A stretch of DNA of 64,000 bases. Source: Chalara sp. BL73. Taxonomy: Eukaryota; Ascomycota; Leotiomycetes; Helotiales. Under the pieces are notes generated by a model, which was given only the letters and a program-made list of their open reading frames with translations, ran no database searches and had not been told where the DNA came from. The position numbers and the translations under genes were made by a program. The DNA is taken from the NCBI GenBank assembly GCA_918026815.1, contig CAKJVC010000021.1, forward strand, positions 558,001 through 622,000, given 5' to 3'. Of the stretch, positions 34,990-48,314 are shown one piece after another (positions within the stretch are counted from its first letter, which is position 1; each line of letters begins with the position of its first letter).

Positions 34990-37705
34990 GAAGTTCCTAA
35001 AATTTAACGGTCAGACCAGATCGTCTAAGGATTTCCATCATAAAGTCATATCGCATGCTATGGTTGAAGTAATGAGAAGTTGTACTGACGTTGAAAGTAG
35101 ATCAGCCTCGCATCAGCAAGGCTACGACCCACAACACATCCATCTTGAGCCTCTCAGCTTATTTACAGCATAAAACCATCATCACTTTGAACCTATAAGT
35201 ATACTTCTCATATTGCGAAGCCCTGCTCTCGCTTACATAGTCAAAGCTGACCATACAATCGCCAGAAGGGTAGTCTTGTCACATCTGCTCTGCTTGCTAC
35301 AAGGCTGGGCGTTGGTGAAACCTGCAAGGCTCCAAGCAGTTCCAGGTTCACGATCGGAAGATCTTGCAAGCGTGGGATCTCGGCGAGATGGCGTCTGATC
35401 TAACCTCTGGCATTTATGCTCCAACTATCCATGCCATGCGTGAGTGATGGGGGCTACTTCTTTAGGGCCTCTCGTCTTTTGCTGCTGTTTCATGATCACC
35501 AGCTGAGGAAACAAGAAATATATGGCAAGTGTATCTGATTTGTTAGACTATTAGTCGCAGTATTTCTCAGAATTACTAACAACAGTCGCTGGGCGATATT
35601 TGGTCACAATTAAGATATGCCCTTGGATGGAGCTAACTGGATTCAGAGTTGTCTTGCTTTCTCATGGGGTTGATGTGAGAGTTTCGACGTTTCATTTTAC
35701 TTTATCAAGTGAACTTGTATGTTTCTATTTGTTTTGAACCACGCGATGATGGTATGCTTGAAGCTGGCATCCGAAGACGTTGAGAAGGTCTCCATCCTTT
35801 TTTAACATTGAGTCAATATATACATCAGGATGCTTCATGAGTGGAGATAAGAAAGTTCGTAGATAATAAGAAACCGGATACAGTTGGCTAGTCAACATGA
35901 ATTTTGATAGAGGTTTCCTGAGAAAATTAAGCAAACAAGGCGAAGACGATGGTGCCATAGGTGTGGTATTATCCATTTCTGGATTCTCAACTCCTTAAGT
36001 AGAGTTTTCTGCCCAGGCGATCATTTTTTGTACAAAGTGCAAGGCTGTTGTGATTGCCATCCCAGTCACTATTACGATGTCAAAGTGGTCGTGTAGATGT
36101 AAGATCGGGCCTGTCTTAGATTTTGGCCGTTTGACTGGAGCCTCGTGCCTGGTCCTACGTCGTGGTTGGAGGAAGTAGAGGGTGTGTAAGATGGTTCTAA
36201 TCTTCTGATTCGTGGTGTGTCTCAGTTGCTGACAGGCCGTGCAGGCCTCTCATTATCCATATCATATCGTTGTCACCACCGCCTTATTTATCAGGGCTTC
36301 TGTTTTAGTACTAGGCGACATGTATTTTATGCTTTCTGCTTAAAGCATTTGGCTCTCTGAGGCTTCACGGGATTTTCAGGCTCCGTTCAGTATCGCTAGG
36401 CTGCGATGCTGAAAACTCAAATAGCTGGCGAATATATCTCGGCCTTAGGACATGAACAAAGAAAACCAGATGCATCACATGCGAAAGATGACCGGATGCG
36501 TTGATTGCTTTTCTTGTACTATTTTGCATTTGCGCATCGCGATTTGCTACGGCGTAGTGCGTTAACATTATGATCCTACGATGTTTATAGATATCAAAGT
36601 GTGGCTCCCAAGCGATCCATTAAATGAGGTGCCATCCAACTCTCTTCCCCTATCGCCCTATTCTCAGATGACGCCTAAAATATCACTCGTGCTGTCGTGC
36701 TCCTAGAGGAAAGACTCGGGATGCGCGTATTTTATTTTTGCCCCTGTTTGATCCCTCCCCCCATGTCCTGCCAAGGCCCGAGATAGCCTAGGTCGATGGT
36801 AAACGAAGCCTTGGGGTGCGCCACGAGGCGTATCTGATTGGTTGAATTATGATATAATTGGATCCATGCATTTCGCTTGGACTGCTAAATCTAAGCCGAC
36901 CCGTAAAAGACTCATACACTAAAATTCTGCGAGGTCCATCCACCCATCTTCCTTTCACCCCCCCCGTGGCTCCAAGCCCCTCCCCCCCAAGACAACCCAA
37001 ACTTTGACGTTGCCTTGCTTCCATCCCCCTTCCCTTCCGACAGCATCCCAAACCCACTCCCTTCCCCCCCCCCCCCCCCAAAAACCACAACACCAACAAA
37101 CCCAACCCAACTTCTGTACCATCATCCCTTACTACTTGAACTTCTTTTTGATACTCATCGTCTTTTAATACCACTATTCCAAACGTGTGGCGGGTCTTTC
37201 AAAACAAAGAACCTGTTTCTCGTTTCCTTCTTGCCTTTTTCGTCGTTAACGTTATCGCCCCTTTTATCCGTCTCCGGGTCATCGCGACTCTGTCCTTTCA
37301 AACCCCCTTTCGCCTCCCTCCCACCCCCCCCCGTCAGCCCAGCGCCGGCCTCGACTCATTCTTCTTTACAACCAAACAACATCGCGCCGCGACGGCAACA
37401 TAAGATTCACTGCACTCCTTCTACCACATCGCTTCAACATATACGACCTTGTAATAATTAATTTCCTGTATAAACATTTGGGGCAGTGTACGATAATTTG
37501 GGTTCGGTTCGAGATCCATCGGTGTTTCTGCGCTATCGACGTCACGATCGCATCTAGCGCAACCAACGACAACACGACCCGCTTGATTCATTCACCACTA
37601 ACACGCACATCCTCACCTATGCGGGCAACATAGGCTGTCATTGTAGTCGCAAAATCATACTGCGCAGTCAAAGTCAGTAAGCGCCGCGCATTACCTCGTC
37701 AGTGA
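34990..37705. other. Gene-free stretch and long leader of the Ahc1-like gene
   Basis: About 2.7 kb between divergent genes. From about 36950 to 37450 the plus strand is strongly pyrimidine-rich, with a run of C at 37066-37079, as in leaders of well-expressed fungal genes. No coding sequence recognised. Confidence 0.5.
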
Positions 37706-39550
37706 ATGCGAATGTTCTCTTGGCTTACAAAGTCAGAGGGTGCCGACCGGGCAACTCATGGGGCGTTAAATGGAATCCCAGATCTCAAAATGGCAAAAGG
37801 TCAGCGACCTGTTGTCGAGATACCCCCTATGAGCGGCTCTGGGAAGCGATCATGGGCAAGTGAGGCCCCAGATGTGATGACACCAGACGCGCATGATAGG
37901 AAGAGGACGAAGACCACCAGCTTTATCGATAGCGCGATAGATATCAAGGACTGTTGTTCGAACGGCGATGTCAAGGCTGCTGACGACCTCAGCCAAGTCT
38001 GTGAAGTTGTTGAGTCCCAGTTCAGTCTCGAAATTTTGTTGAAGCATGATGAGTTGCGTCTGATCAAGCAAGAGCTAGCCAAGTGTCAAGTTGCATTGGA
38101 ACAGCTTCGTCGTTGTCATCTTATTCCTTATCCAGTCTCACTAGATACCCCAGAATCGATGTTCAACATCACCAATGGAACTGGCCCGGCTGTGAGTCAA
38201 ACAGGCAATGCTCCCCAATGGGCACCGCCATATGGAGTCGCTGATGGCCCATATACAAGACATTATGCTAAATGGCTCATTACGGACCCTGATTTTGAGG
38301 ACCTAGAGTGGCATTGGCATTATGAACCGCGTGCAAGAAAATTTGGTTCTGAAGGTCGGTCTACAAGGCATAGTATCGTTGAGAACAGCAGTACTTCTAG
38401 ATCTAGGTCTCAAAGAGGTCCGGTCAGCGATAAGAAACTACAAGCTTTGTCGAGTGGTTATCCTCAACCCAAAGAGAAGCCTGGACCCTGCATTCTCAAG
38501 CGCGGCGACGGGCAAATGGTCAAGCTTGTTTGCAACAATTGTCAGAGAGAAGACTTCAATAGCACTCAAGGTTTCATCAACCACTGTCGCATTTCCCACA
38601 AGATTGAATACAAGAGTCACGAGGAAGCTGCGATAGCATGTGGAGTGCCATATGAGATTGATGAAGCCACAACTACTGCTACTGATGAGAAGCACTCTGA
38701 AATTGCTACGGGTCTTGTGCATCCGCTCATCACGGGCTCTGTAACAGACACAAATGCTTATGCTTCCCTTTTGTCTCGCATGGCTGAATCTATTAGACAG
38801 TACGGGCAGGGCAAATTACCAGGCATAATGTCGATCCCCTCTGGCGAAGAATCTACATCAGACAAGCCATTTGTGCCCTCATCCAAGGCACCACATTTAT
38901 CTGATTGGATCAGAAAAAAGAAAGACTTCAGTGGCAGTCTTGTCGAAATGGTGGATCAAGCAAAACAGCGGGTAGATTTTGATGATATACTTTTCCAGGA
39001 TGAAGATTCAGAAGACGAGAAGAAACTTGGAGAACTTGACGATACAGACTCCCCACTCCCCGCTATGCGACCACTCCCACGAGCGTCTATGGCTCCTGTG
39101 CATCTTGGTCGTCCCACTAGCAGCAAGGGCATGGATGTAACTAGTCGAAAGCCTGGAATTTCGTCAAGGATGGCACCAACTATTGACACTGATGCGGCAA
39201 ATGAGGTAATGCATCAAGCGCATAGCTCGGACGATGATTCATATGACGAAGATGGTGATGTGATTATGACAGGTCCATCTCTTTCAGATCTTAGCCCGAA
39301 CACCAACAAACCACCCAGCTTAGTGAGCGATGATGGGGAGTACGACGATGGGGATGATGCGGAAAGCGGCAGCGAGGAAGAAGAGGAAGAGGGCAGCGAT
39401 GTGGCAGAGATCGTCGAAGATATTGAAGGGGTGAAGGTTGTGCCTCGGACGGTTTTGAGAAATCGTTCTGGCAGCATAAAGAAAGAGGAGAAGCATGTCA
39501 CCTTTGTGCCGAGCCCGGTGAAGGAAAGGAAAGAACGTCAGCGAAAATGA
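37706..39550 (+). CDS. AHC1: Ahc1-like zinc-finger protein (ADA histone acetyltransferase complex)
   Basis: A single exon of 614 residues; in-frame ATGs at 37706 and 37712 are both possible starts. Residues about 270-315 form the Ahc1-type C2H2 finger: 'MVKLVCNNCQREDFNSTQGF' then 'INHCRISHKIEYKSHEEAA'. The N-terminal part has a predicted helical segment ('LLKHDELRLIKQELAKCQVALEQL') and a block 'HYAKWLITDPDFEDLEWHW'. The C-terminal 180 residues are disordered and strongly acidic, ending with a basic tail. In yeast, Ahc1 is specific to the ADA form of the Gcn5 acetyltransferase complex. The finger is convincing; the complex membership is inferred from the family name. No YEATS domain is present. 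Confidence 0.78.
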   Translation: MRMFSWLTKSEGADRATHGALNGIPDLKMAKGQRPVVEIPPMSGSGKRSWASEAPDVMTPDAHDRKRTKTTSFIDSAIDIKDCCSNGDVKAADDLSQVCEVVESQFSLEILLKHDELRLIKQELAKCQVALEQLRRCHLIPYPVSLDTPESMFNITNGTGPAVSQTGNAPQWAPPYGVADGPYTRHYAKWLITDPDFEDLEWHWHYEPRARKFGSEGRSTRHSIVENSSTSRSRSQRGPVSDKKLQALSSGYPQPKEKPGPCILKRGDGQMVKLVCNNCQREDFNSTQGFINHCRISHKIEYKSHEEAAIACGVPYEIDEATTTATDEKHSEIATGLVHPLITGSVTDTNAYASLLSRMAESIRQYGQGKLPGIMSIPSGEESTSDKPFVPSSKAPHLSDWIRKKKDFSGSLVEMVDQAKQRVDFDDILFQDEDSEDEKKLGELDDTDSPLPAMRPLPRASMAPVHLGRPTSSKGMDVTSRKPGISSRMAPTIDTDAANEVMHQAHSSDDDSYDEDGDVIMTGPSLSDLSPNTNKPPSLVSDDGEYDDGDDAESGSEEEEEEGSDVAEIVEDIEGVKVVPRTVLRNRSGSIKKEEKHVTFVPSPVKERKERQRK

Positions 39551-39858
39551 ACATAATATGCATATTGCGCCTGGGTGCCCGTCATGCAATTAGGGGTTAA
39601 AGGGGTTACTGCGGTCTTTTTTGCATTAGCGATAGAAATACCTCTTCACTTCATTAGAATCCGCTTTGTATGATAGAAAATCTACACGAAATAAGATACC
39701 TGGGTATTCGATTAGGCCAGCTACAAATCGTGATTGATCAAAATGCAATGTGATGCGTGCTAGCGTCAAATTCTACATATGGGGGTCTTGGCATTTGTTA
39801 CTCCACCTTATATTCAACTTTCTGTTGTCACTAGGATAATGACATTCGTGATCCCAAC
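39551..39858. other. Convergent 3' flanks
   Basis: About 300 bases between the Ahc1-like gene and the proton channel gene; no feature. Confidence 0.5.
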
Positions 39859-40802
39859 TTATGTACTCCCTCCCAACTCCTCATCCCCATCACGCTTCCG
39901 CACTTTAAGTTGCTGTACTAGATTCCTATTCTCGTCTTCCAGCCTCTCGATACGCATCTCTAGGTTCGCCATCTGCTCTTCCGCCCCCACGCTGAATCTA
40001 TCCTTTACATCAGCATGCCTTTCCCCTGTATAATTTGATAGAGTGTCTGAGGAAGTGTATTTGGGAGATGGGCGGGCCTTACTCTTCAATAATCTTAAAG
40101 AACCGCCATAGACGTAGTATGACGACTAGAGAAGCGACTTCCTCCAGTACGCCGTGAAGTAGGACATCTATTACTAGACCAGCGAGGATGACTGTCGCAT
40201 CGAGGATATGGAATTTGGATTTCAGGTAGCTGAAACCGAAGACCCATAGGCTGAGGAGAAGCTCGACTGTGAAGAGACAGGAGAAGACCAAGCCGGCGAT
40301 GCCAAGGCCGCTCCGCACCCTATCCCAAATAGGTGGGAGATTGGGAATATCGCATTGGTAGAGGTTTATTACTGTGAGGTTTAGGTTAGGCAAGGGTTGG
40401 CTAGGGTTAAGTACAGAAACTTTGTATGATTTGGCATTCAAAGGAAGGAGTTTATGCAATTTGACACTGTGGTCATGGAGAAATGCTTTCAGAGAGCGTA
40501 CGTCAAAATTCGGAAGAATGTGATTGTTAGGAGAACATGGCATGCGACGAGAAACTTGGGCAGGATTTCTAGTATTCTAAACTTAACTTACTGATATCCG
40601 CAAAGATACCAAGTAAATCCAAAGCAACAAGAGTCAACACTATATAGTGCTGAGCGCTGGAAGAGACAAATGACTTGACCTTGCGACGGCTGCGAGAGTG
40701 AATGCTTTTAAGACGGCGGATAAATGGATGTGGGGTGTTCCTGTTCAAGGCCGCATTATCTGCCTGGAGGAGAGGCTGGGAACTAGATGAGGCCATATTC
40801 AT
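39859..40802 (-). CDS. Voltage-gated proton channel, Hv1 type
   Basis: Three exons on the minus strand, 40802-40592, 40371-40083 and 39997-39859, give 212 residues. The four-helix voltage-sensor domain is complete. S1 'IVLTLVALDLLGIFADI' carries Asp62, aligning with the proton-selectivity aspartate of human Hv1 (Asp112 in 'VVLDALLVLAEL'). S2 is 'IAGLVFSCLFTVELLLSLW'; S3 is 'HILDATVILAGLVIDVLL'; S4 is 'VVILRLWRFFKIIEE' with charges Arg157, Arg160 and Lys163. The third S4 charge is Lys where animals have Arg. No pore domain follows; instead a C-terminal coiled coil ('NLEMRIERLEDENRNLVQQL') begins directly after S4, as in Hv1 dimers. Intron 1 joins S1 to the S1-S2 loop ('IIINLYQCD'). Role: depolarisation-driven proton exit across the plasma membrane. 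Confidence 0.9.
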
Positions 40803-41442
40803 GGCTGCAGAATGTTCCTCTCAATCTGCCTTAGAGATGTCAGAGCAATGTCACCATCTTGATGTAATGTAGGAGTTAGCTGTCGGGAGATTCTTGAATG
40901 GAGCAGTGACGATGCTCTCAGATAGCAATTCGAGCCTCGATATCAAGTCGCGTTCGGTATGAGCACATCAGAGCTGGAGATAGCCAAAATTTAGCTATGA
41001 ATTAAGTGATAGTAGGTGGTATTCAACAAAGTTTCTTATAGATGATGTTAAACTGGAGTCAGGATCTCTTGGCACGTTGTTTCTCAGCCCTGCAGCCTTG
41101 CTCTTGACAACCTCAAATCAATAATAGAAACATTAACAGTGGATACAAGGCATAATAGGTCTCTGTCAAGCTCCGGTATGATTGATAGTTTTCTATTGTG
41201 ATTCTTTTGTTGCATTGCGTCAGTGGATCCCGGGTCATCGCTTTAATGCTACTAGTGTACCCGTTGTTCTCCAGCCTCGAATTGAATATATTTTCTACAG
41301 TTCTTTGTCAAGCTATTCACAGCCTTGCGCAAGTTTACCTCACTTATCAATTAACACTAGGTCAGCGCAAAACCTCGAGCTCACTCCTTCATTCTTTTGA
41401 TACTCCGTCACTCCGGTCCAGCACTTTTTTAAAACAGCAAAC
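40803..41442. promoter_or_regulatory. Shared upstream region of the Hv1 and Pab2 genes
   Basis: 640 bases between divergent start codons, so both promoters lie here. No motif is firm enough to name. Confidence 0.45.
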
Positions 41443-42271
41443 ATGGCGGAGGTCAAGCCAGATACAAAGATAGACGACAAGGACGAGGTAATGGCAGCGG
41501 AGGATGATGGAACGGAGGAGGTATGCAGTCACTGTTAAGCCAGATCAAAAGCTCGAGAATATTAATTATGCTACAGGATGAAATCGCGGCAATGAAGCGC
41601 AGAGTCGCAGAGATGGAGGAGGAGGCTGCGAAATTACGGCAGATGCAGACCGACATCGAAATCCAGACAGACGAGCTGGCGGAGAATAAGGAGGACGTTG
41701 ATTCAAGAAGCATCTTTGTTGGCAATGTAGACTACTCTGCATCTCCCGAGGAGATCCAAGCCCATTTTCAATCTGCTGGTAGCATCAACCGTGTTACGAT
41801 CCTGCTCGACAAGTTCACAGGCCATCCCAAGGGGTTCGTTAATGATTTCCCGATGTCGAGAGAGTGTGGTCAAGAATCTAGATGATCAACGCTACCTGGC
41901 AAGAGACGGATGCTAATCTAGGATATGCAGGTATGCGTACGTGGAGTTTACTGAGCCAAGTCTCGTTGCTCAAGCGCTTGTTTTGAACGAGAGCATCTTC
42001 CATGGACGTGCTCTGAAGGTATGGGCGTTCCTGTAAAAGGTAGAACAATATAGCTAACATGATTATATAGGTTGTCCCTAAGCGTACAAATGTCCCTGGT
42101 ATGACCCGTGGTCGCGGCAGAGGCGGTATGAGAGGCGGTGGACGTGGTGCTTTCCCAGGTTCTCGCGGCGGGTATGATTCCGGACGTGGAGGATACAACC
42201 CACGGGGAGGAGCTGGATACACATATCGCGGTGGTTATAGAGGTCGCGGACGAGGATACACACCATACTAG
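41443..42271 (+). CDS. PAB2: Nuclear poly(A)-binding protein, Pab2/PABPN1-like
   Basis: Four exons, 41443-41520, 41577-41833, 41931-42018 and 42071-42271, 207 residues. Layout matches PABPN1 and fission-yeast Pab2: an acidic start ([20 protein letters not shown]), a short coiled coil ('[20 protein letters not shown]'), one RRM at about residues 68-145 with RNP2 'SIFVGNVDY' and RNP1 'GYAYVEF', and an Arg/Gly-rich tail from about 150. The RNP1 glycine codon is split by intron 2. The family coats nuclear poly(A) tails and links RNA processing to the exosome. The RGG tail is a likely target of arginine methylation. A second possible donor (GAG|GTAATG) lies inside exon 1 and could give a minor isoform. 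Confidence 0.92.
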
Positions 42272-43059
42272 TTCGGAGACGCGGCGGGCGGACGATAGGG
42301 ATACAAGATGATTTTGCACTTTACCAAAAATGGCGTTCAACTCAAGGGCATGGGATGGTCTGATTTTTACAAATACACACTTAGATATGGTTGAGTTCCA
42401 CAATCATATCAACCTTGAATAGAATCTACGTCTGATTTGTGACTTCTTCTGGTATAAATGATTGTATTGATTGGCAAGGTCACTTTTGCAAATCCGAGAA
42501 TTAGCCGTTGCCCGGCTGCCAGTTTTCGACTCGGTGGTCGTTGATGATTGATCAATATTGATGCGGATCTTTTTTGAGGAATTATTGCCCTGCAGTAGGA
42601 AATAACTGTGCAGCAAGAAATAAGAGATGTTTCTAAAATAGTTGGCTGACTTAGCCGGGTGCTTGTCTTCGCTCTCAAATCATCCTTTGTGCATGGCCAG
42701 TCACCGTGCTATTTTCGTCATTAACTAAGTTCTAGCGCGGGGGTCTGCTCAATTACTGACACCAAGTTTGACACTTTATGACCTTCCAACGCAACATGCG
42801 ACAACTACAATAAAGAGCCACTGAAATCCATACAACAATCGTCAGCCATCGCAAGGAAGACTGTGCGGCGACACAGAGGCGCCGTTGTGCACGAGATTGC
42901 ACAGCCACCATTGCGTACAAGAAGGCTACTCTAGAGGTACAAATTACAACACAACATCCCAGAACCTCGTTCCACTCCTACAAGCACAATTTAGAGCATC
43001 ATAGTCGTCGAAAGTATCGAAATTGCCATCGCTGGCAGTAATTCGTGATGGTTAACAGG
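42272..43059. other. Intergenic, promoter of the HECT ligase
   Basis: About 790 bases; nothing recognised apart from the ligase upstream region. Confidence 0.5.
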
Positions 43060-45840
<2,781 letters not shown>

Positions 45841-46767
45841 ATTGTTTACACGGCACGTTCTTTTGTTGGCGCAATGTTTTATAAAGAATAGGCATCGGGT
45901 TTGATATGAAGTTTGGGGTATACTTGGTCCTGTTGGGGCGGCATTTTGACCGAGACACAATCAGACCTTACATGTACTTACACTCCATCAAGCGCAATTA
46001 ATGATTAAGCGGTAATCTGAAGACTGCATTATATAGTGGTCTAGCATTGCGCGCAACTTAGTACATGAAATACGTGAGTGCCTGTGAGTTGTTTAGCGCG
46101 ATATTGTCATGAGTCCCGTCGGCCATCCATACCATATATTCGATATGACCGTCGCCGTTAGTGGCTATTGAGGGCATCCTCAAGCTGGGATTCAGATCTT
46201 CACAGGCTATAATTCCTTTTGCTCGGCCTCCATGGTCTCATAACAGATACGGTTTACCGCATCTCAGGGGCGGACTATTGGTGATGCAAGGGATGCATGA
46301 CATTAATCAAGTCAACAAGGCACCACATCTCCCGTGAATACATGAACACTCAAACTTATGACGGATATTATTTGAAGGGCAAAGGGTTTGTCTTCATGAT
46401 GGTATCCATGGCTTTCACTAAAGATATTTTCGATTCCTAGACCTAATGGGCTCGAGGAATGCATTTGTTGCACGGCAACCTCCCCTGTATTACCAAAATT
46501 CCAGAATTTCATTTCACTATCCAATAAGGGAGGTTAATTCCTGCGATGTCTCTCATAAAATGCGCTATCGGCGCCATATCTAGGTCTCGGGTGAAGATCT
46601 CTGGTTGTGGGGATATCTCTGGGGAAGGACATATATTCGTCGTCTTCTTTCATTATCTTTACTTTGAAGTTCGCAAATATCCTTTCGTTGCCATCTCGAT
46701 CTTACCATCTGTCAGTCATTACAGAAGGCCATAATACACACACGCTCGTTTATTCAATCAAGACATA
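45841..46767. other. Intergenic
   Basis: About 930 bases between two plus-strand genes; no protein-like ORF or element. Confidence 0.5.
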
Positions 46768-47460
46768 ATGTATACCTCACTTCTCCCGCTCTCCTTGCTT
46801 CTCGCACTCACCACAGCCCAAACCACCCTGCTGAGCGTCAAGCCGTTACCCTCACCCGGAACGGCAGCCGGAGTGCCATCTTGTGATGGCCTTAACGTCC
46901 TGAACGCCTGTTTGACGTCCACGACTGCCATCGCCCAGTCCTGCGCTGCGGGTGACTACCAGTGTCTGTGCCAGAAGTGGAAAGACGTAGCACAGTATGT
47001 TCCCCTCGCCCCTAGCTCATCAGTAGGATGAGGGCAGTGACAAGAAAGGTGATGGCTGACACACCGAAACCGCAGGTGCTACTCCGCGTCCGGGTGCCCA
47101 ACGGATCCACGCTTCGCTGGCGCGAATTCCAACCAGCTCGCCTACTGCCAAAATGCTTCCCTCTACGCGAATTCCACCCCCAAGTCCACCAGCGCACCTG
47201 TGAGCTCGAGCGTCACGGCAGAGACGACTTTCGTTGCTCCTTCTGGATCGAGCTCTAGCTCGGGATCAGAGTCGGACTCTGCTTCGGTTTCTGGATCCAG
47301 GGCGCAGGCAACGGCTACAACGGCAGGGTCGGGATCCACGAGGACCTCTACATCAAGCAGCAGCACGTCGACGGAGACAGGTGCGGGGACGAAGAATATG
47401 ATTGTTGGTGTGGGAGGGGTGGTTGTCGGCCTTGCGGGGTTTGTTGCTGCGCTGTTTTGA
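46768..47460 (+). CDS. Secreted GPI-anchored protein with 8 cysteines (CFEM-like)
   Basis: Two exons, 46768-46994 and 47076-47460, 203 residues. A signal peptide (MYTSLLPLSLLLALTTAQ) precedes a cysteine domain with spacing C-x8-C-x10-C-x6-C-x1-C-x8-C-x5-C and an eighth Cys about 16 residues later; the splice joins 'DVAQ' to 'CYSASGC'. A Ser/Thr-rich stalk follows, and a hydrophobic C-terminal segment ('MIVGVGGVVVGLAGFVAALF') preceded by 'GAGTKN' fits a GPI-anchor signal. It should sit in the plasma membrane or cell wall. The pattern is CFEM-like but does not match the CFEM consensus exactly (no Asp before the CxC at the usual place; a 'DYQCLC' is close). Function (adhesion, haem binding, wall structure) is open. 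The second exon is GC-rich and repetitive. Confidence 0.85.
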
Positions 47461-48314
47461 GCCTTAGGAGTTGAGGGTATTGGGGCCAAAGTGTGCTGGA
47501 TTTGGTATGCAGTAATGGATTCTAGGCGCGGCTTAGCGATTATAGTGTATTGATATAGCGGCAGGACAATAGCATAGGATTGGTGATATGATAAATTGTG
47601 CACAGCCCACACTTGGACGTATTGTAATGTGTAAGAGCGGCTGTCTCCGGTAGGACGTTGGAAAGACTAATCGAAAGAACGCTTGCCCTTCAAGAATGAG
47701 CGTTTCCCAAACAGGTGTGGCTCTGCAATGGGAGCCACAGATAGACGGTTCCGACGTGGCTCGGATGCTATGTTCGAATTGAAGCTTCTCTAGACTGGCT
47801 TGCTACTGCTCGCTTGAGCCCAAGCTGATGCTATATCACACACTCCAAAAGAGGGAATTTACAACCGAAACCCACCATAAAGAATAAATCTCCGACAATT
47901 GGATTCTGCAACATGAAACGTAAAGAGAGAACTTCATTGCATAAGACCTGTTGATTGGTTATTGAGTTGAGAGGAAGGCTCCTTTAGGTAGTGTTTTTCA
48001 AACCCAACCAGGGCCACAGCTCGATATAGGTTTTGCGCCTCTAATGGTACTAGCACTTAAAACGGAGCCGGAGCCTGTTGGCTAATATAAGCTTCGTGCC
48101 GAAGAAGAGGAAATTTCAACAGTGTTTGTTTCCAATGGCAACACTTTATGTCTTGTATAGCCCGTATAAACGTCCGTAGAACCCTAGAATAAAAAAATTG
48201 CATTCCTATCACTCAATGTCACAAATGTAAGCATAAGCGCCTAAAAACGATGCCCAGCAACGCGAACCTAGACGCCTCGATACGAAATTCATCGCCGTAT
48301 TTGCAAGATCCAGC
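47461..48314. other. Convergent intergenic region
   Basis: About 850 bases between the GPI protein (plus) and antizyme (minus); no feature recognised. Confidence 0.5.

Noticed and set aside
37503..37514. tRNA B-box-like GGTTCGAGATCC
   Set aside because: No matching A box, acceptor stem or anticodon arm upstream.
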